This document shows positions 1 through 7,369 of a DNA stretch of 64,000 nt, piece after piece. A program made the position numbers and the translations under genes. Source of the DNA: Marivita sp051859345 (GTDB taxonomy: Bacteria; Pseudomonadota; Alphaproteobacteria; Rhodobacterales; Rhodobacteraceae); NCBI RefSeq assembly GCF_051859345.1, contig NZ_JBHYFV010000014.1:39820-103819 (forward strand), given 5' to 3'. The notes beneath the pieces are model-generated. The model had not been told where the DNA came from. It made no database searches and worked only from the letters and a program-made list of their open reading frames with translations. Numbering within the stretch: the first letter of the stretch is position 1; each line of letters starts with the position of its first letter.

Positions 1-74
1 ACGTTGAAGCCGCGTTTGTTGATCAGGTCCGACTGCGCTTGAAGGTCGTTGGCAATCTCATTCAGGCTGGCCAT
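1..74 (-). CDS. Phage protein, partial (N-terminus only)
   Basis: An ATG at 74 overlaps the stop of the preceding gene and opens a frame that runs off the left edge after 24 residues (begins MASLNEIANDLQAQ). The overlap and the shared direction make it the next gene of the late operon. The visible residues look like an amphipathic helix. Too little is present to name the family. Confidence 0.6.
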   Translation of the reverse strand, partial: MASLNEIANDLQAQSDLINKRGFN

Positions 75-238
75 CAGAACACCGCCTGGACAATCGCATC
101 GACAAGGGCTCCACCCGTCAACAGAACGCCGATGCAGAAGACCGCGAACCCGACATTGCCCCGCTCCGTGAAGGCCGAATTGAACAGGATGATCAGCCCG
201 ATCAACATGGTAAAGATGCCTGCGAATGCCGTGATCAT
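74..238 (-). CDS. Small phage membrane protein, 54 aa
   Basis: The product has two hydrophobic segments (about residues 5-20 and 29-50) joined by a short polar turn with ERGN, so it should be a two-helix inner-membrane hairpin. Its ATG overlaps the stop of the gene before it (ATGA) and its own stop overlaps the next start, so it is translationally coupled in the late operon. No family is recognised. Its place just after the lysis and gp27 genes would fit a holin-like or spanin-like accessory, but that is a guess. Confidence 0.6.
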   Translation of the reverse strand: MITAFAGIFTMLIGLIILFNSAFTERGNVGFAVFCIGVLLTGGALVDAIVQAVF

Positions 239-471
239 GACCCGCCTCCATTAAAGGCGGCAAAGATCAGTAGCAGGACAGAAATCAGGAAAGGAGCCGA
301 CAACACCAGTCCACCCAGCGCCGTTTCAAACGCCCAGTGACCACCTCGCGCAAATTGAACACCACCTTGTTGCAGCATCTTTCCAGCAAGGATTGGAAGC
401 ACTGACATTGCCAAAAAGGCATAGGCAGGTCCCGAGACCGTCAACGATACCTCGGTCGTCAATGGTTCCAT
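235..471 (-). CDS. Small phage membrane protein, 78 aa
   Basis: The frame can be extended upstream, but the ATG at 471 overlaps the stop of the DUF6527 gene (ATGA) and the extension would run through that gene, so 471 is the start. The protein has one hydrophobic stretch near residues 15-30 and a stronger one at about 51-72, and ends in GGGS. It is probably an inner-membrane protein. No family recognised. It is one of two consecutive membrane-protein genes between the gp27 equivalent and the expected terminase gene. Confidence 0.6.
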   Translation of the reverse strand: MEPLTTEVSLTVSGPAYAFLAMSVLPILAGKMLQQGGVQFARGGHWAFETALGGLVLSAPFLISVLLLIFAAFNGGGS

Positions 472-770
472 CAACAGGCACTCCAATAGCCATCTGTCAG
501 CCAGCCATGCCAGCCGCAGGGCTTCTGGTTGATGGACGGTCTCAGCGTCGGGTTCTCGGCATTGCCATTCCAGTTCCAGCTGGGGCCGGTGATCGGCTTG
601 TGTTCTTCTCCGACAGTGATCCGGGCGAGGTAGCCGCAGCCGCAGGGACACCAGAACAGCATCGTGCGCAGGCGCTCCTTTGCCGGATCCTCGGAAAGCC
701 AAACCGATCCCGGTGTCTGGGCTTCGAAGTGCTTGGTGCGGTCGAGGTAGAGGATGGCCCGCAGGGTCAT
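471..770 (-). CDS. DUF6527 family cysteine-rich phage protein
   Basis: This 99-residue protein has a CPCGCGY cluster near residue 41, a TLRPSI motif near residue 75 and a C-terminal C-x-W-H-G-W-L segment ending in Cys, the pattern of DUF6527, a probable small metal-binding family. As I recall, relatives occur in phages and in bacterial ubiquitin-like conjugation operons, but nothing of that kind is visible nearby. Its biochemical role is unknown. It overlaps the DUF3486 gene by 4 bases and the next gene by ATGA, so it belongs to the late phage operon. Confidence 0.7.
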   Translation of the reverse strand: MTLRAILYLDRTKHFEAQTPGSVWLSEDPAKERLRTMLFWCPCGCGYLARITVGEEHKPITGPSWNWNGNAENPTLRPSINQKPCGWHGWLTDGYWSAC

Positions 771-1348
771 GATCGTACCCCGAGGAAGCCATTGCGCATC
801 CGGGCGATCACCTCGTCGCCGAGGCCCGCCTCGGTGATGACAGCCTCGAACCGATCTTCGGCCTCGGTCTGTGCGGCCTCGCGCGCCTCCTTGGCGATCC
901 GGGCCCGTTCATCGGCCACAAGCTTTTCGCGCATGCCGGAAGAACTCATGACGTCCTTCATCAAGCGCCCGAGAAAGTGCAACTCCTGCGGATTGATCTC
1001 CTCGCCGGTCTTCATCATCTGGGACTGCATGACCTTGAACGCCAGCGTGGTGATCATCTGGAAGAGCACGTTGTGGCGCTGCGCTTCTTCCTCCAACCCG
1101 TTGTCGTTCATCCAGTCGGCCGCCCAGGCGGAGGCCTCGTCCTGGAACTTCACGAACTCGGCGTATTCCTGGCCATAGGCATGCAGTGCGGACTTGCCGA
1201 TGCGCAGCTGCTGACCGGCCTCTTCAAGCCGCCAGTTCAGGTCCTCGGCCAGCTCCTCGTAGCCGCCAAAGCCGCGCTTCTTGAGCTCTTCCTGGAGGAA
1301 CTGTTTGAACTCGGCCGGGAGCAGATCGACCTTGCGGGGCGGGGGCAT
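767..1348 (-). CDS. DUF3486 family protein (Mu gp27-like)
   Basis: The 193-residue product begins with MPPPRKVDLLPAEFKQ and continues with a charged helical body rich in Glu, Arg and Ala, typical of the DUF3486/Mu gp27 family. In Mu the gene lies just upstream of the large terminase gene (gp28), and a small-terminase-like role in packaging is commonly supposed. Here the neighbours gp25-, gp26- and gp27-like occur in Mu order, but the expected terminase does not follow at once: three or four small genes intervene. Mostly coiled-coil forming; no catalytic motif seen. Confidence 0.8.
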   Translation of the reverse strand: MPPPRKVDLLPAEFKQFLQEELKKRGFGGYEELAEDLNWRLEEAGQQLRIGKSALHAYGQEYAEFVKFQDEASAWAADWMNDNGLEEEAQRHNVLFQMITTLAFKVMQSQMMKTGEEINPQELHFLGRLMKDVMSSSGMREKLVADERARIAKEAREAAQTEAEDRFEAVITEAGLGDEVIARMRNGFLGVRS

Positions 1349-1351
1349 GGC

Positions 1352-1654
1352 TCAGACCCCCGGAATGTCGCGGGCGATACCGTCGTCACGGTCCTCGCGG
1401 CGCGCGATGCGCAGGCCGGACGCCGTGGCGATCGCGACCACTGTCTCGTTGCCTGACAACGTGACGTAGCCCTTGGTCTCCAGCCAGCGCAGATCACCAA
1501 CCACATCCTTGAAATATGCCGACACGCCATCCGGAGTGCTGTTGATCACATGCACAAGGATGTCGGCGTTGGACGTGTATTCGCGCGACTTCTCGAGGAA
1601 GTCGAGAATGATCGCTCGGCGGATCGTGGCGAGCTTTTGTTCGTAGGCGGTCAT
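1352..1654 (-). CDS. Mu gp26-like small phage protein (VpaChn25_0724 type)
   Basis: This 100-residue protein reads as a winged-helix fold: an N-terminal helix (RRAIILDFLEK), a middle part that includes DLRWLETKGYVTL, and a C-terminus ending near IPGV. The layout matches the small phage family often found between gp25 and gp27 in Mu-like phages. The function is unknown; the fold suggests protein or DNA binding. It overlaps the DUF2730 gene by 4 bases. Confidence 0.65.
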   Translation of the reverse strand: MTAYEQKLATIRRAIILDFLEKSREYTSNADILVHVINSTPDGVSAYFKDVVGDLRWLETKGYVTLSGNETVVAIATASGLRIARREDRDDGIARDIPGV

Positions 1655-1992
1655 CTGCTGTCCCTCAAATGGTCTTCATGGCGGGTGACCGAGTTCTCCA
1701 GTCGCTCCATGCTTTTCGCCATGCTGTGCATCGTCGCCGTCATCGCCTTCATGTCGCCGCCCATGTCGGCCAGCAGAAGGCGCAGGTCAGTGACCTCGTC
1801 CTTGCCCGGCATCTGCTTGAACTCGGTCTCAAGATTGGAAATGCGTTCCTGCAACCGGTTCATCCGTTGGGTGCCATCATGAAAGCGCTGGTCGACATCG
1901 GTGCGACGGTTCACGAAAAAGGCATAAACACCCACGGCAACCGAGATCAGCAGCGCCAGAGCGTCGAGAAAGAGCTTGGGGTCGATCATCAC
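1651..1992 (-). CDS. DUF2730 family protein (Mu gp25-like)
   Basis: The 113-residue product has one N-terminal membrane helix (about residues 9-27) followed by a long coiled-coil region with heptad-like leucines and methionines. This is the layout of DUF2730, the Mu gp25 family, encoded next to the lysis genes. The role is unknown; an accessory lysis or membrane-anchored function is often assumed. A gap of 31 bases separates it from the holin gene. Confidence 0.75.
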   Translation of the reverse strand: MMIDPKLFLDALALLISVAVGVYAFFVNRRTDVDQRFHDGTQRMNRLQERISNLETEFKQMPGKDEVTDLRLLLADMGGDMKAMTATMHSMAKSMERLENSVTRHEDHLRDSR

Positions 1993-2023
1993 AGCGGATC
2001 GCCCTCAGATGAGATAAGTGTGT

Positions 2024-2590
2024 TCATGATGTCCTCTTCGGGGATCTGGTGGACCGCCATTCCTCGAGAGCGGCGTTTGGGGGTGAAGTGTCGTTGTCCG
2101 GATCAGCATCCGGGACCGGCGGAAGCGGCTCGTCGGGGATCGTCTCTGCAGCGGCGCGGATCACTTCGCGGGTCTCGGTGTTACGGCGGAAGTGATGTGT
2201 CTCGCGCGCCCCGAAATAGAAGGCGACGACCGCTCCGAGGATCCACCAAAGCTGATCCGGCACGGTGGCGAACGCGCCCATCACCTCCGAGAAGGTGGCG
2301 GGATCGGCCCACGCCTGGAAGAAGAGCCAAAGCGTCATGAGGGCCATGACAGGACGTGGCAGGCGGTTGAGGCTGTCGACGAAGCGATCGAACCAGCCCG
2401 TGCGGACGTGGTTGAATTCGGCCGCAAACTGGGCAAGCGCTGCAGCACGCGCCGAAGCGTCCAGCTCCATTCGCTTCGTCTTGTTCTCGGTGAACACCTC
2501 GACCACACCGGTCGCGGCCTCGGCCAGCGACGTGACCGGGGCCTTGCCTGAATTCCCGAAACCCAAAAGCCTGCCCAACCAGCCGAACAT
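2024..2590 (-). CDS. Holin, GTA-type three-transmembrane family
   Basis: The 188-residue protein starts MFGWLGRLLGFG. It has hydrophobic segments near residues 81-92 and 104-127, a charged N-terminal amphipathic region, and an RETHHFRR motif after the last helix, as in the 3TM holin family first noted in gene transfer agents. Holins form membrane lesions that let the endolysin reach peptidoglycan. The chosen ATG at 2590 overlaps the endolysin stop (TGATG); a GTG at 2599 is the alternative. The endolysin gene directly upstream completes a lysis cassette. Confidence 0.75.
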   Translation of the reverse strand: MFGWLGRLLGFGNSGKAPVTSLAEAATGVVEVFTENKTKRMELDASARAAALAQFAAEFNHVRTGWFDRFVDSLNRLPRPVMALMTLWLFFQAWADPATFSEVMGAFATVPDQLWWILGAVVAFYFGARETHHFRRNTETREVIRAAAETIPDEPLPPVPDADPDNDTSPPNAALEEWRSTRSPKRTS

Positions 2591-3204
2591 CAGCCCCACC
2601 TTTCGGTGCGGGCGCGGTGCTGAACCTGCGTCAGGTGGTACTTGGGCGAGATGAACTCTTCGGCGCGGGTGATCCAGCCACCCTTGCCACCGTTGCGGCT
2701 GCGGGCGTATTTGCGGGACGCGGCACGGGCATCGGCGAGCCGGTAGTAGTAGTCCCGCCGCGCAATCCCGTAGGCATCAACCAGGAACTCACCCGCCTCG
2801 TCCTGTGCCGCAAAGGCAGTACGGATCGTTTGCGGGCCGATCGCTCCGTCAACGGCGATGTCATAGCCCATATCCATGAACAGCTGCTGGAGCAGCTTGA
2901 CCGCTCGGCTTGGCCCTGCGTTCACCGCCATGTCGAAAACAGTGGCTTGCAGGGGGTCCGGCAGATCGTCGATCCGGGGTTTCTCGAAATAATGCGCGAC
3001 GAAGATATCGACCGCATGGTCGCGTGTCAGGGCGCGCACGTCGCGTGTGTCCACGTCGCCGTCGCCGTCAAGGTCCATTCCCAGCCGACGCATCGTGTGG
3101 ATCGTGACGCCGTAATTGGTTGCGCCGCCCGGATCGTCCGGATCGTTCACGTAGCCGCCTTCGCGGGCCACAATCTCTTCGGCAATCTGGCGGACAGATG
3201 TCAT
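2590..3204 (-). CDS. Endolysin, glycoside hydrolase family 108 N-acetylmuramidase
   Basis: The N-terminus carries the GH108 signature: a helix followed by REGGYVNDPDDPGG, whose Glu is the expected catalytic acid, then TNYGVT. The C-terminal half contains a putative peptidoglycan-binding segment (VDGAIGPQT). The 204-residue length fits phage muramidases of this family. No signal peptide is seen, so export through the neighbouring holin is expected. A DGDGDVD segment near residue 45 looks like a calcium-binding loop. The start at 3204 is preceded by GAGG; an in-frame ATG at 3225 is upstream but less well placed. Confidence 0.85.
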   Translation of the reverse strand: MTSVRQIAEEIVAREGGYVNDPDDPGGATNYGVTIHTMRRLGMDLDGDGDVDTRDVRALTRDHAVDIFVAHYFEKPRIDDLPDPLQATVFDMAVNAGPSRAVKLLQQLFMDMGYDIAVDGAIGPQTIRTAFAAQDEAGEFLVDAYGIARRDYYYRLADARAASRKYARSRNGGKGGWITRAEEFISPKYHLTQVQHRARTERWG

Positions 3205-3309
3205 GGGGAGCCTCGCTGCTGTCACGCGCCCGGATGTCCGAGGCGCTGCGCATGCAGCATGGCAAAAATCCCGTGCCAGAATATCCGCTAGGGTTGGCGG
3301 GGGTAATCG

Positions 3310-3672
3310 TCAGTCGAGGAAGGAAAGCTGGTTCGGATCGTGCCCGTCCGGACCCTTGAGGTGGCGGCGCACGGTGGTTTCCGTAAGGTGCATCTTGCGG
3401 GCAATTTCCGTAACGGTAAAGCCTTTTGATCGGAGAACCTGACACAGCCATGGCTTGGAGGTTGGAACACGGCGCGGCAGGCGATGCGACACTGCCGCCA
3501 GCGCTTCGGCTTTTTCCAGGCCCATTACCTTTGCCACGGGATTGCGGACGTTCGGCCTCTGCCCGATATGCAGGTCACCACCCCCGAACCGCAGAAGGAA
3601 TGTCACCGCGTCATCAACGCCCAGGGCGTCGACGTATGGACGGACATGCGCAGGCACCGTCACTTCACCCAC
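3310..3672 (-). CDS. Mor/C-like middle-to-late transcription activator
   Basis: The 120-residue protein has a central FGGGDLHIGQR stretch followed by a C-terminal helix-turn-helix (EIARKMHLTETTVRRHL). This resembles the Mor/C family, which activates middle and late promoters in Mu. Its position between the early genes and the lysis cassette, followed by an 84-base gap before the endolysin gene, suits an activator of a promoter just upstream of the lysis genes. The start is a GTG; another GTG at 3663 is possible. Family membership is by layout, not strong identity. Confidence 0.6.
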   Translation of the reverse strand: MGEVTVPAHVRPYVDALGVDDAVTFLLRFGGGDLHIGQRPNVRNPVAKVMGLEKAEALAAVSHRLPRRVPTSKPWLCQVLRSKGFTVTEIARKMHLTETTVRRHLKGPDGHDPNQLSFLD

Positions 3673-3919
3673 GCGGCTTGCGCCCCCGTCGCTTCTTGTG
3701 GCCGCGCTCGACCTCGTTCTGGGGAACGATCGTGACCACTGACACTCCGTTCAGCCGGTAGATCATCCCGCCCGAGATCACGCCGTTCACCTCGTGTTCA
3801 ATACCCTGTTGAACAGTGTGGCCGATGCGGCGGCGCAGGGTTTCGATATCCATGCCCTCTACCCGCTCAAGGTAGCGCACGAGCGCATGATCCGTGACGC
3901 GGTAGAGGGGCTTTTTCAT
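3665..3919 (-). CDS. Hypothetical phage protein, 84 aa
   Basis: The product starts MKKPLYRVTDHALVRYLERV and ends in a highly basic tail (KKRRGRKPRG). The N-terminal H-A-x-x-R-Y-L-E-R-V pattern followed by a small beta-rich part (GMIYRLNGVSVVTIV) is similar in outline to small RelE/DUF4258-like folds, but no antitoxin partner is obvious. It overlaps both neighbours by a few bases. Function unknown. Confidence 0.6.
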   Translation of the reverse strand: MKKPLYRVTDHALVRYLERVEGMDIETLRRRIGHTVQQGIEHEVNGVISGGMIYRLNGVSVVTIVPQNEVERGHKKRRGRKPRG

Positions 3920-4152
3920 GGACGTAGGCCTTCGATCCGGCGCGGCTGATCGGACAGACCGGCAAGGTAGTCGAGACTGCAGTCCAGCGCCTCGGACAAC
4001 CGGACGAGGCGCGGGAAGGTCGGCAGCGCCTGACCGTAGAAATACATCTCGATCGTCGGCTGCGGAACGCCCGCCCGCTCCGCGATCTGCGGCATGGTCA
4101 GCTTCAGCGCGGCCTTGCGCGCCTTGATCCGGGTGACGAACAGGTCGCTCAT
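3916..4152 (-). CDS. Cro/CI-type helix-turn-helix regulator, 78 aa
   Basis: This is a single XRE-type DNA-binding domain with a clear helix-turn-helix at residues 20-40 (QIAERAGVPQPTIEMYFYG) and the usual LDCSLDYLAG ending. It is too short for an effector domain. It overlaps the gp16-like gene and lies in the middle of the early-to-late transition, so it may adjust early transcription. The start at 4152 overlaps the preceding stop (ATGA). Confidence 0.75.
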   Translation of the reverse strand: MSDLFVTRIKARKAALKLTMPQIAERAGVPQPTIEMYFYGQALPTFPRLVRLSEALDCSLDYLAGLSDQPRRIEGLRP

Positions 4153-4604
4153 TTGCCGATCCTCTTCCAATCGAAGTCGATCTTGGCGCGATTTCCCCAC
4201 TGGACGAGCGCATTGACCACCGCGTCGATCTGTTTGTGATCGCGCAGCATGTCGATATCGGCAGGGACGCTCGACCAGGTGTCCTCGAACCTGCTCCGGA
4301 CAAAGGCGTTCAGCCCGGCCCGGCCGGGCCGCTCCAACGCGCCGGCCTCGCCCAGCTTCTTCCACAGCACATGGATCAGCCGCAGGTCGGCGCGGGGCGC
4401 GGGTTTGTGTTTGGCGCGACCAGGGGCGGCATCCTCGAACCCTGCCTCCTTGAGCCGGTTGACCACCAGCTTCAGTTCGGCCTCGTCCATGTCACGCATC
4501 GACGCCTTGCCGGTCGCGGCCATTTGCAAATCGCGGCGGGCGTCGCTGTCCAGCCCGAGCTGGCGGCAGGCGATGTGGATCTTCTGTTGGAGTGCGCGGG
4601 TCAT
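4149..4604 (-). CDS. Mu gp16/GemA-like regulatory protein
   Basis: The 151-residue protein opens with MTRALQQKIHIACRQLGLD and contains the conserved LIHVLWKKLGEAGAL region followed by a C-terminal half with DMLRDHKQIDAVVNALVQWG. This is the phage gp16-like family (DUF1018, GemA). In Mu the protein modulates host gene expression and supercoiling-dependent steps, but its mechanism is not settled. The ATG at 4604 has GAGG eight bases upstream and overlaps the preceding stop. Confidence 0.75.
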   Translation of the reverse strand: MTRALQQKIHIACRQLGLDSDARRDLQMAATGKASMRDMDEAELKLVVNRLKEAGFEDAAPGRAKHKPAPRADLRLIHVLWKKLGEAGALERPGRAGLNAFVRSRFEDTWSSVPADIDMLRDHKQIDAVVNALVQWGNRAKIDFDWKRIGK

Positions 4605-5014
4605 TCGAAATACCTCGACAGCCCGTTGTCTTTCCAGTGCACCCAGCAAATCCAGAAGCCTTGAAAGCGGCCCAAGCCGTGCTCCCTCAGCCAGAAGGTG
4701 TGCATCTCGTCTATATCGGCAAACCCGTCCCGCTGGGCAAAGAGGTCCGCGCCATTGCGGTGCAGCATCCAGTGAGATTGGCCAACGATGACCTCTCTGA
4801 TCCGGAGGCCTCCCACGTCGATCGAAATCGGCATCACCATCCGGCAGACCGGGTCTGGAATGATCTTGGCGCAGTGCTTTGTCCGCATGCCGGTGAACAG
4901 CTGAAGCTGCTCACCCTCGCGGGCATGGCGCTTGCGCGGACCACGGATGGTGCCGGTCTTCTGACCGGACTGGATCGGTGGCCCGAACTCCTTTTTGAAG
5001 CTGTAGGCGACCAT
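4601..5014 (-). CDS. ASCH-domain protein
   Basis: The 137-residue product starts MVAYSFKKEFGPPIQSGQKT, followed by TIRGPRKRHAREGEQLQLF. This arrangement is typical of ASCH domains, which form a PUA-like beta barrel and bind RNA or modified nucleosides. Some ASCH proteins hydrolyse N4-acetylcytidine. In a phage early operon a role in RNA or nucleotide metabolism is plausible but unproven. Several Trp and Cys residues near the C-terminus are unusual. Overlaps gp16 by ATGA. Confidence 0.65.
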   Translation of the reverse strand: MVAYSFKKEFGPPIQSGQKTGTIRGPRKRHAREGEQLQLFTGMRTKHCAKIIPDPVCRMVMPISIDVGGLRIREVIVGQSHWMLHRNGADLFAQRDGFADIDEMHTFWLREHGLGRFQGFWICWVHWKDNGLSRYFE

Positions 5015-5019
5015 CCCGT

Positions 5020-5229
5020 TCACTCCTCGGTTCGTATGTTCGAGCCCAGCCACGCGCCCGCAAATCCAGCCAGAAACAAAGCCAACGGAGTGGCACTGCC
5101 GCTGGTCAAGGCGGCGACAAGGTCGCCGCTGACAAACCAGTCCAGCAACAGGAAACCCGGCACGAAAACCACCGTGACACCTGCGCATTTGGCGACTTCA
5201 ATCATGATTTGACCAAAGTACTTTTTCAC
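5020..5229 (-). CDS. Small two-helix membrane protein
   Basis: The product has two hydrophobic helices (about residues 15-30 and 44-62) and a short cytoplasmic tail ending NIRTEE. The start is uncertain: a GTG at 5229 directly after the DUF3164 stop gives 69 residues, while the ATG at 5205 gives 61 but has no ribosome-binding site. No family recognised. It sits between DUF3164 and the ASCH gene. Confidence 0.5.
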   Translation of the reverse strand: MKKYFGQIMIEVAKCAGVTVVFVPGFLLLDWFVSGDLVAALTSGSATPLALFLAGFAGAWLGSNIRTEE

Positions 5230-5234
5230 CCCGC

Positions 5235-5897
5235 TCACGCCTTCGCCAGATCGATAGTGACGGCCTCCCAGCCAGCGTCGGCCGAGGGGCGGGTGTAGAA
5301 GCGGATGTAGGTCTTCGAGCCGACCACCCGCATGGCGTCGCGGATCGCGTCCATGGCATGGCGCCAGCGCGCATCGGTGATGTCGAGCCGCAGGAGCATG
5401 AAAATCTCCGACCGGTTGATTTGGCCTGCCTTGTCGGTGTTGAAGGCGCGGGTGACGATGGCCTTGATCTCGGGCCGGGCATCTGCCGACCATTCGTTCA
5501 GGCACTGGTCGATCAACCCCTTGGCGACCTGGAGCTCGGGGCCGAAGTCGATGTGATCCTGCACCTGGACCTGGACCTTCATCTTGCCGTCATGGGACAG
5601 GAAGGTCTTGTTGCCCTTCGCTCCGCCGACGCCGGAATTGTACTCCTGCTCCAGCAGTGCCTCGAACTCGCCGAGATCGGTGACCGTGTGGCCCTTGAAG
5701 CGCGCCACCTGGTCGCTGAGCGCGATGGCGTACCCCATGATCTTGCGGACCACCTCGTCCATTAGCAGGTCGGTGGCCTTGGCCATCTCGACCGGGATCC
5801 AGCCGCCATCGGAACGCTGGATTTCCTCGGTGCCGTTGACCGTGCGCCGCCCGGTCGGGACGGGCGCGGGAGTGAAGTCAGTTGGTTGGCGTGTCAT
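5235..5897 (-). CDS. DUF3164 family phage protein
   Basis: The 220-residue protein starts MTRQPTDFTPAPVPTG. It has a conserved helical core (KIMGYAIALSDQVARFKGHT, then DLGEFEALLEQEY), a basic middle part (HDGKMKVQVQVQDHIDFG) and a C-terminal segment ending AVTIDLAKA. It matches the DUF3164 family, which is nearly always found in the early operon of Mu-like phages. The biochemical function is unknown. The upstream extension to 6026 is a reading-frame shadow of the next gene; the ATG at 5897 lies within the end of that gene (20-base overlap). Confidence 0.8.
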   Translation of the reverse strand: MTRQPTDFTPAPVPTGRRTVNGTEEIQRSDGGWIPVEMAKATDLLMDEVVRKIMGYAIALSDQVARFKGHTVTDLGEFEALLEQEYNSGVGGAKGNKTFLSHDGKMKVQVQVQDHIDFGPELQVAKGLIDQCLNEWSADARPEIKAIVTRAFNTDKAGQINRSEIFMLLRLDITDARWRHAMDAIRDAMRVVGSKTYIRFYTRPSADAGWEAVTIDLAKA

Positions 5898-6093
5898 TGC
5901 TCGATGTCCTATTTGTTCGGCGTGAGTGCTCGATGAAAAACCATGAGAGAGCGAGGCAAAGGAGGAGCTGCCAGAACGGACGTCCCTCCAGAAAACCAAT
6001 GATGGCCGCGAGAACGAAAGTCGCACTGGCCACGAGGCCCAGCACGAGACGTGCTTTCACGAGCCAGTCTTCAAACTCGCGATCCCACTTCAT
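5878..6093 (-). CDS. Small phage membrane protein, 71 aa
   Basis: The protein has a charged N-terminus (MKWDREFEDWLVKAR), two closely spaced hydrophobic segments (about residues 16-34 and 39-54) and a Thr/Asn-rich tail. It should be an inner-membrane hairpin. It overlaps the neighbouring genes by 4 and 20 bases, so it is coupled to the early operon. No function assigned. Confidence 0.6.
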   Translation of the reverse strand: MKWDREFEDWLVKARLVLGLVASATFVLAAIIGFLEGRPFWQLLLCLALSWFFIEHSRRTNRTSSNDTPTN

Positions 6094-6320
6094 GTGATCT
6101 TCCCTTCCTCGATCGCGTCCGCCAGTTGCCTGAGCTTCTTGACGACGTCGTCGGGATAGTTCTCAGCGGTGCCGCTGAGTTCGCCGCATTCGATGGCCTC
6201 ATCGAGATCGATATCCAAGATCGCCTGGCTGATGACGTAGACGAACTGCTCCTCGTTCTGGCCCAGTTCACCGGACACGGCATCGCGGCTCACATAATTC
6301 TCGAAACTGTAATCGGTCAT
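6090..6320 (-). CDS. Acidic hypothetical phage protein, 76 aa
   Basis: The product is strongly acidic (many Glu and Asp, few Lys or Arg), predicted mostly helical, with no membrane segment and no Cys. Such small acidic early phage proteins can mimic DNA or bind host proteins, but no specific evidence exists here. It is packed head to tail between neighbours (4-base overlap downstream, zero-base gap upstream), which supports it as a real gene. Confidence 0.55.
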   Translation of the reverse strand: MTDYSFENYVSRDAVSGELGQNEEQFVYVISQAILDIDLDEAIECGELSGTAENYPDDVVKKLRQLADAIEEGKIT

Positions 6321-6563
6321 TCAAGCCTCCTTGGCCTTCGGGGTTTCAGTGACGATCGTTGCGTCCTCGATCTCCTCGGCCGCGATCATCTGGTTCAGTT
6401 GCGCCTGCGTCGGCAGAGCACCGGAGGTCAGCAGGACAGCGGCCATGGCAAGCTGCTCTTCGGTGCTGACCAGGGTCGCGCCCCGAATGCCGCCGATGTC
6501 ACATTTCACGGCACCCGACCGGGCAAGCCGGTACATCTGGGCATTGCTCCAGCGCTCAGCCAT
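6321..6563 (-). CDS. Hypothetical phage protein, 80 aa
   Basis: The first 30 residues (MAERWSNAQMYRLARSGAVK) resemble a short helix-turn-helix-like start, followed by a helical middle and an acidic tail ending in KAKEA. No family recognised. It overlaps the preceding gene by 8 bases and abuts the next, as expected in a compact phage operon. Confidence 0.55.
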   Translation of the reverse strand: MAERWSNAQMYRLARSGAVKCDIGGIRGATLVSTEEQLAMAAVLLTSGALPTQAQLNQMIAAEEIEDATIVTETPKAKEA

Positions 6564-6879
6564 CCTGCGCCGCCTTTCTGAGCAACGCGGTCTCGATCAG
6601 ATCGCGCGCCAGATCATTGGGGCTGACGCCACGCTTCTCGGCGGCGTACTGGAGCAGCCGATGCAGGCGCAGGCCGATCACCAGCGGCTTGGGCGCTTCG
6701 GGACCGACTTCCCGCTTGGGAGAGCTCTTCGAAAACTCGGGGATATCCACGCCCGCCGTTCTGAGGGCGCGGATGGCCGAATAGACCTTGTCGACATTGA
6801 CGTTCAGGATCGATGCGATCTGGCGCGGCGGCACGCGCTTCTGTGCCAGATCGCAAACGCGGGTCTGCAGTTCGTTCAT
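6556..6879 (-). CDS. Helix-turn-helix phage protein, 107 aa
   Basis: The N-terminal half has a helix-turn-helix (RVPPRQIASILNVNVDKVYS) of the kind used to bind DNA. The C-terminal half (LRLHRLLQYAAEKRGVSPND) resembles a ribbon-helix-helix or similar short dimerisation element. Together they suggest a small transcription or replication factor of the early operon. The target is unknown. Confidence 0.6.
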   Translation of the reverse strand: MNELQTRVCDLAQKRVPPRQIASILNVNVDKVYSAIRALRTAGVDIPEFSKSSPKREVGPEAPKPLVIGLRLHRLLQYAAEKRGVSPNDLARDLIETALLRKAAQDG

Positions 6880-7109
6880 AGCCCTGCCTCCCGATGGTCG
6901 TTGCGGTCACGAAGAATGGCTTCGTCCTCCCGAGTGATCGAGGCCAGAAGCTCTCGCTTCGCGCCTTGCGGGGACGGAACGCGGATGCCCTGAGCTTTCG
7001 CAATCCGAACCGCGAACCGGTATGCTTGGAGGAAACTTGGGCGCTCCCGCCGCACATAAAAGGGCTTGAGGATGTCGTTGAATTGATGGGCGTCTGCTTC
7101 CGTTTTCAT
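6876..7109 (-). CDS. Hypothetical phage protein, 77 aa
   Basis: A small basic, mostly helical protein (DILKPFYVRRERPSFLQAYR). No Cys, no membrane segment and no recognised family. It overlaps both neighbours by 4 bases, so it is probably translated by coupling. Confidence 0.5.
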   Translation of the reverse strand: MKTEADAHQFNDILKPFYVRRERPSFLQAYRFAVRIAKAQGIRVPSPQGAKRELLASITREDEAILRDRNDHREAGL

Positions 7110-7369
7110 AGCCCGGCCTCCCGCAATGTCCTCAACTCGATCCGAGCCGAGTCCCTGTGAATGGCCAGCAGCCGATCAAGCGCGTCGTCGGGATCCGGGC
7201 TCTTGATCGCCATCTGGGCAACCATCCGGAAATACGCCTGGCAGATCGCCACCGCGGCCAGCGGCTTGTGCTCTGCACGGGCGGCATTGGCGCGGCCTTC
7301 GGCACGGGCGGCGACAATGTCGCTTTTGACCTGTTCGGCCTGCGTGGGTTCAATCGGTAGGTTCGACAT
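7106..7369 (-). CDS. Hypothetical phage protein, 87 aa
   Basis: An Ala-rich helical protein starting MSNLPIEPTQAEQVKSD. The first part looks like a charged helix with repeated Ala-Arg. The rest is a second helix pair with the motif DPDDALDRLLAIHRDS. No family recognised. It overlaps the next gene by 4 bases and the previous one by 20 bases. Confidence 0.5.
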   Translation of the reverse strand: MSNLPIEPTQAEQVKSDIVAARAEGRANAARAEHKPLAAVAICQAYFRMVAQMAIKSPDPDDALDRLLAIHRDSARIELRTLREAGL

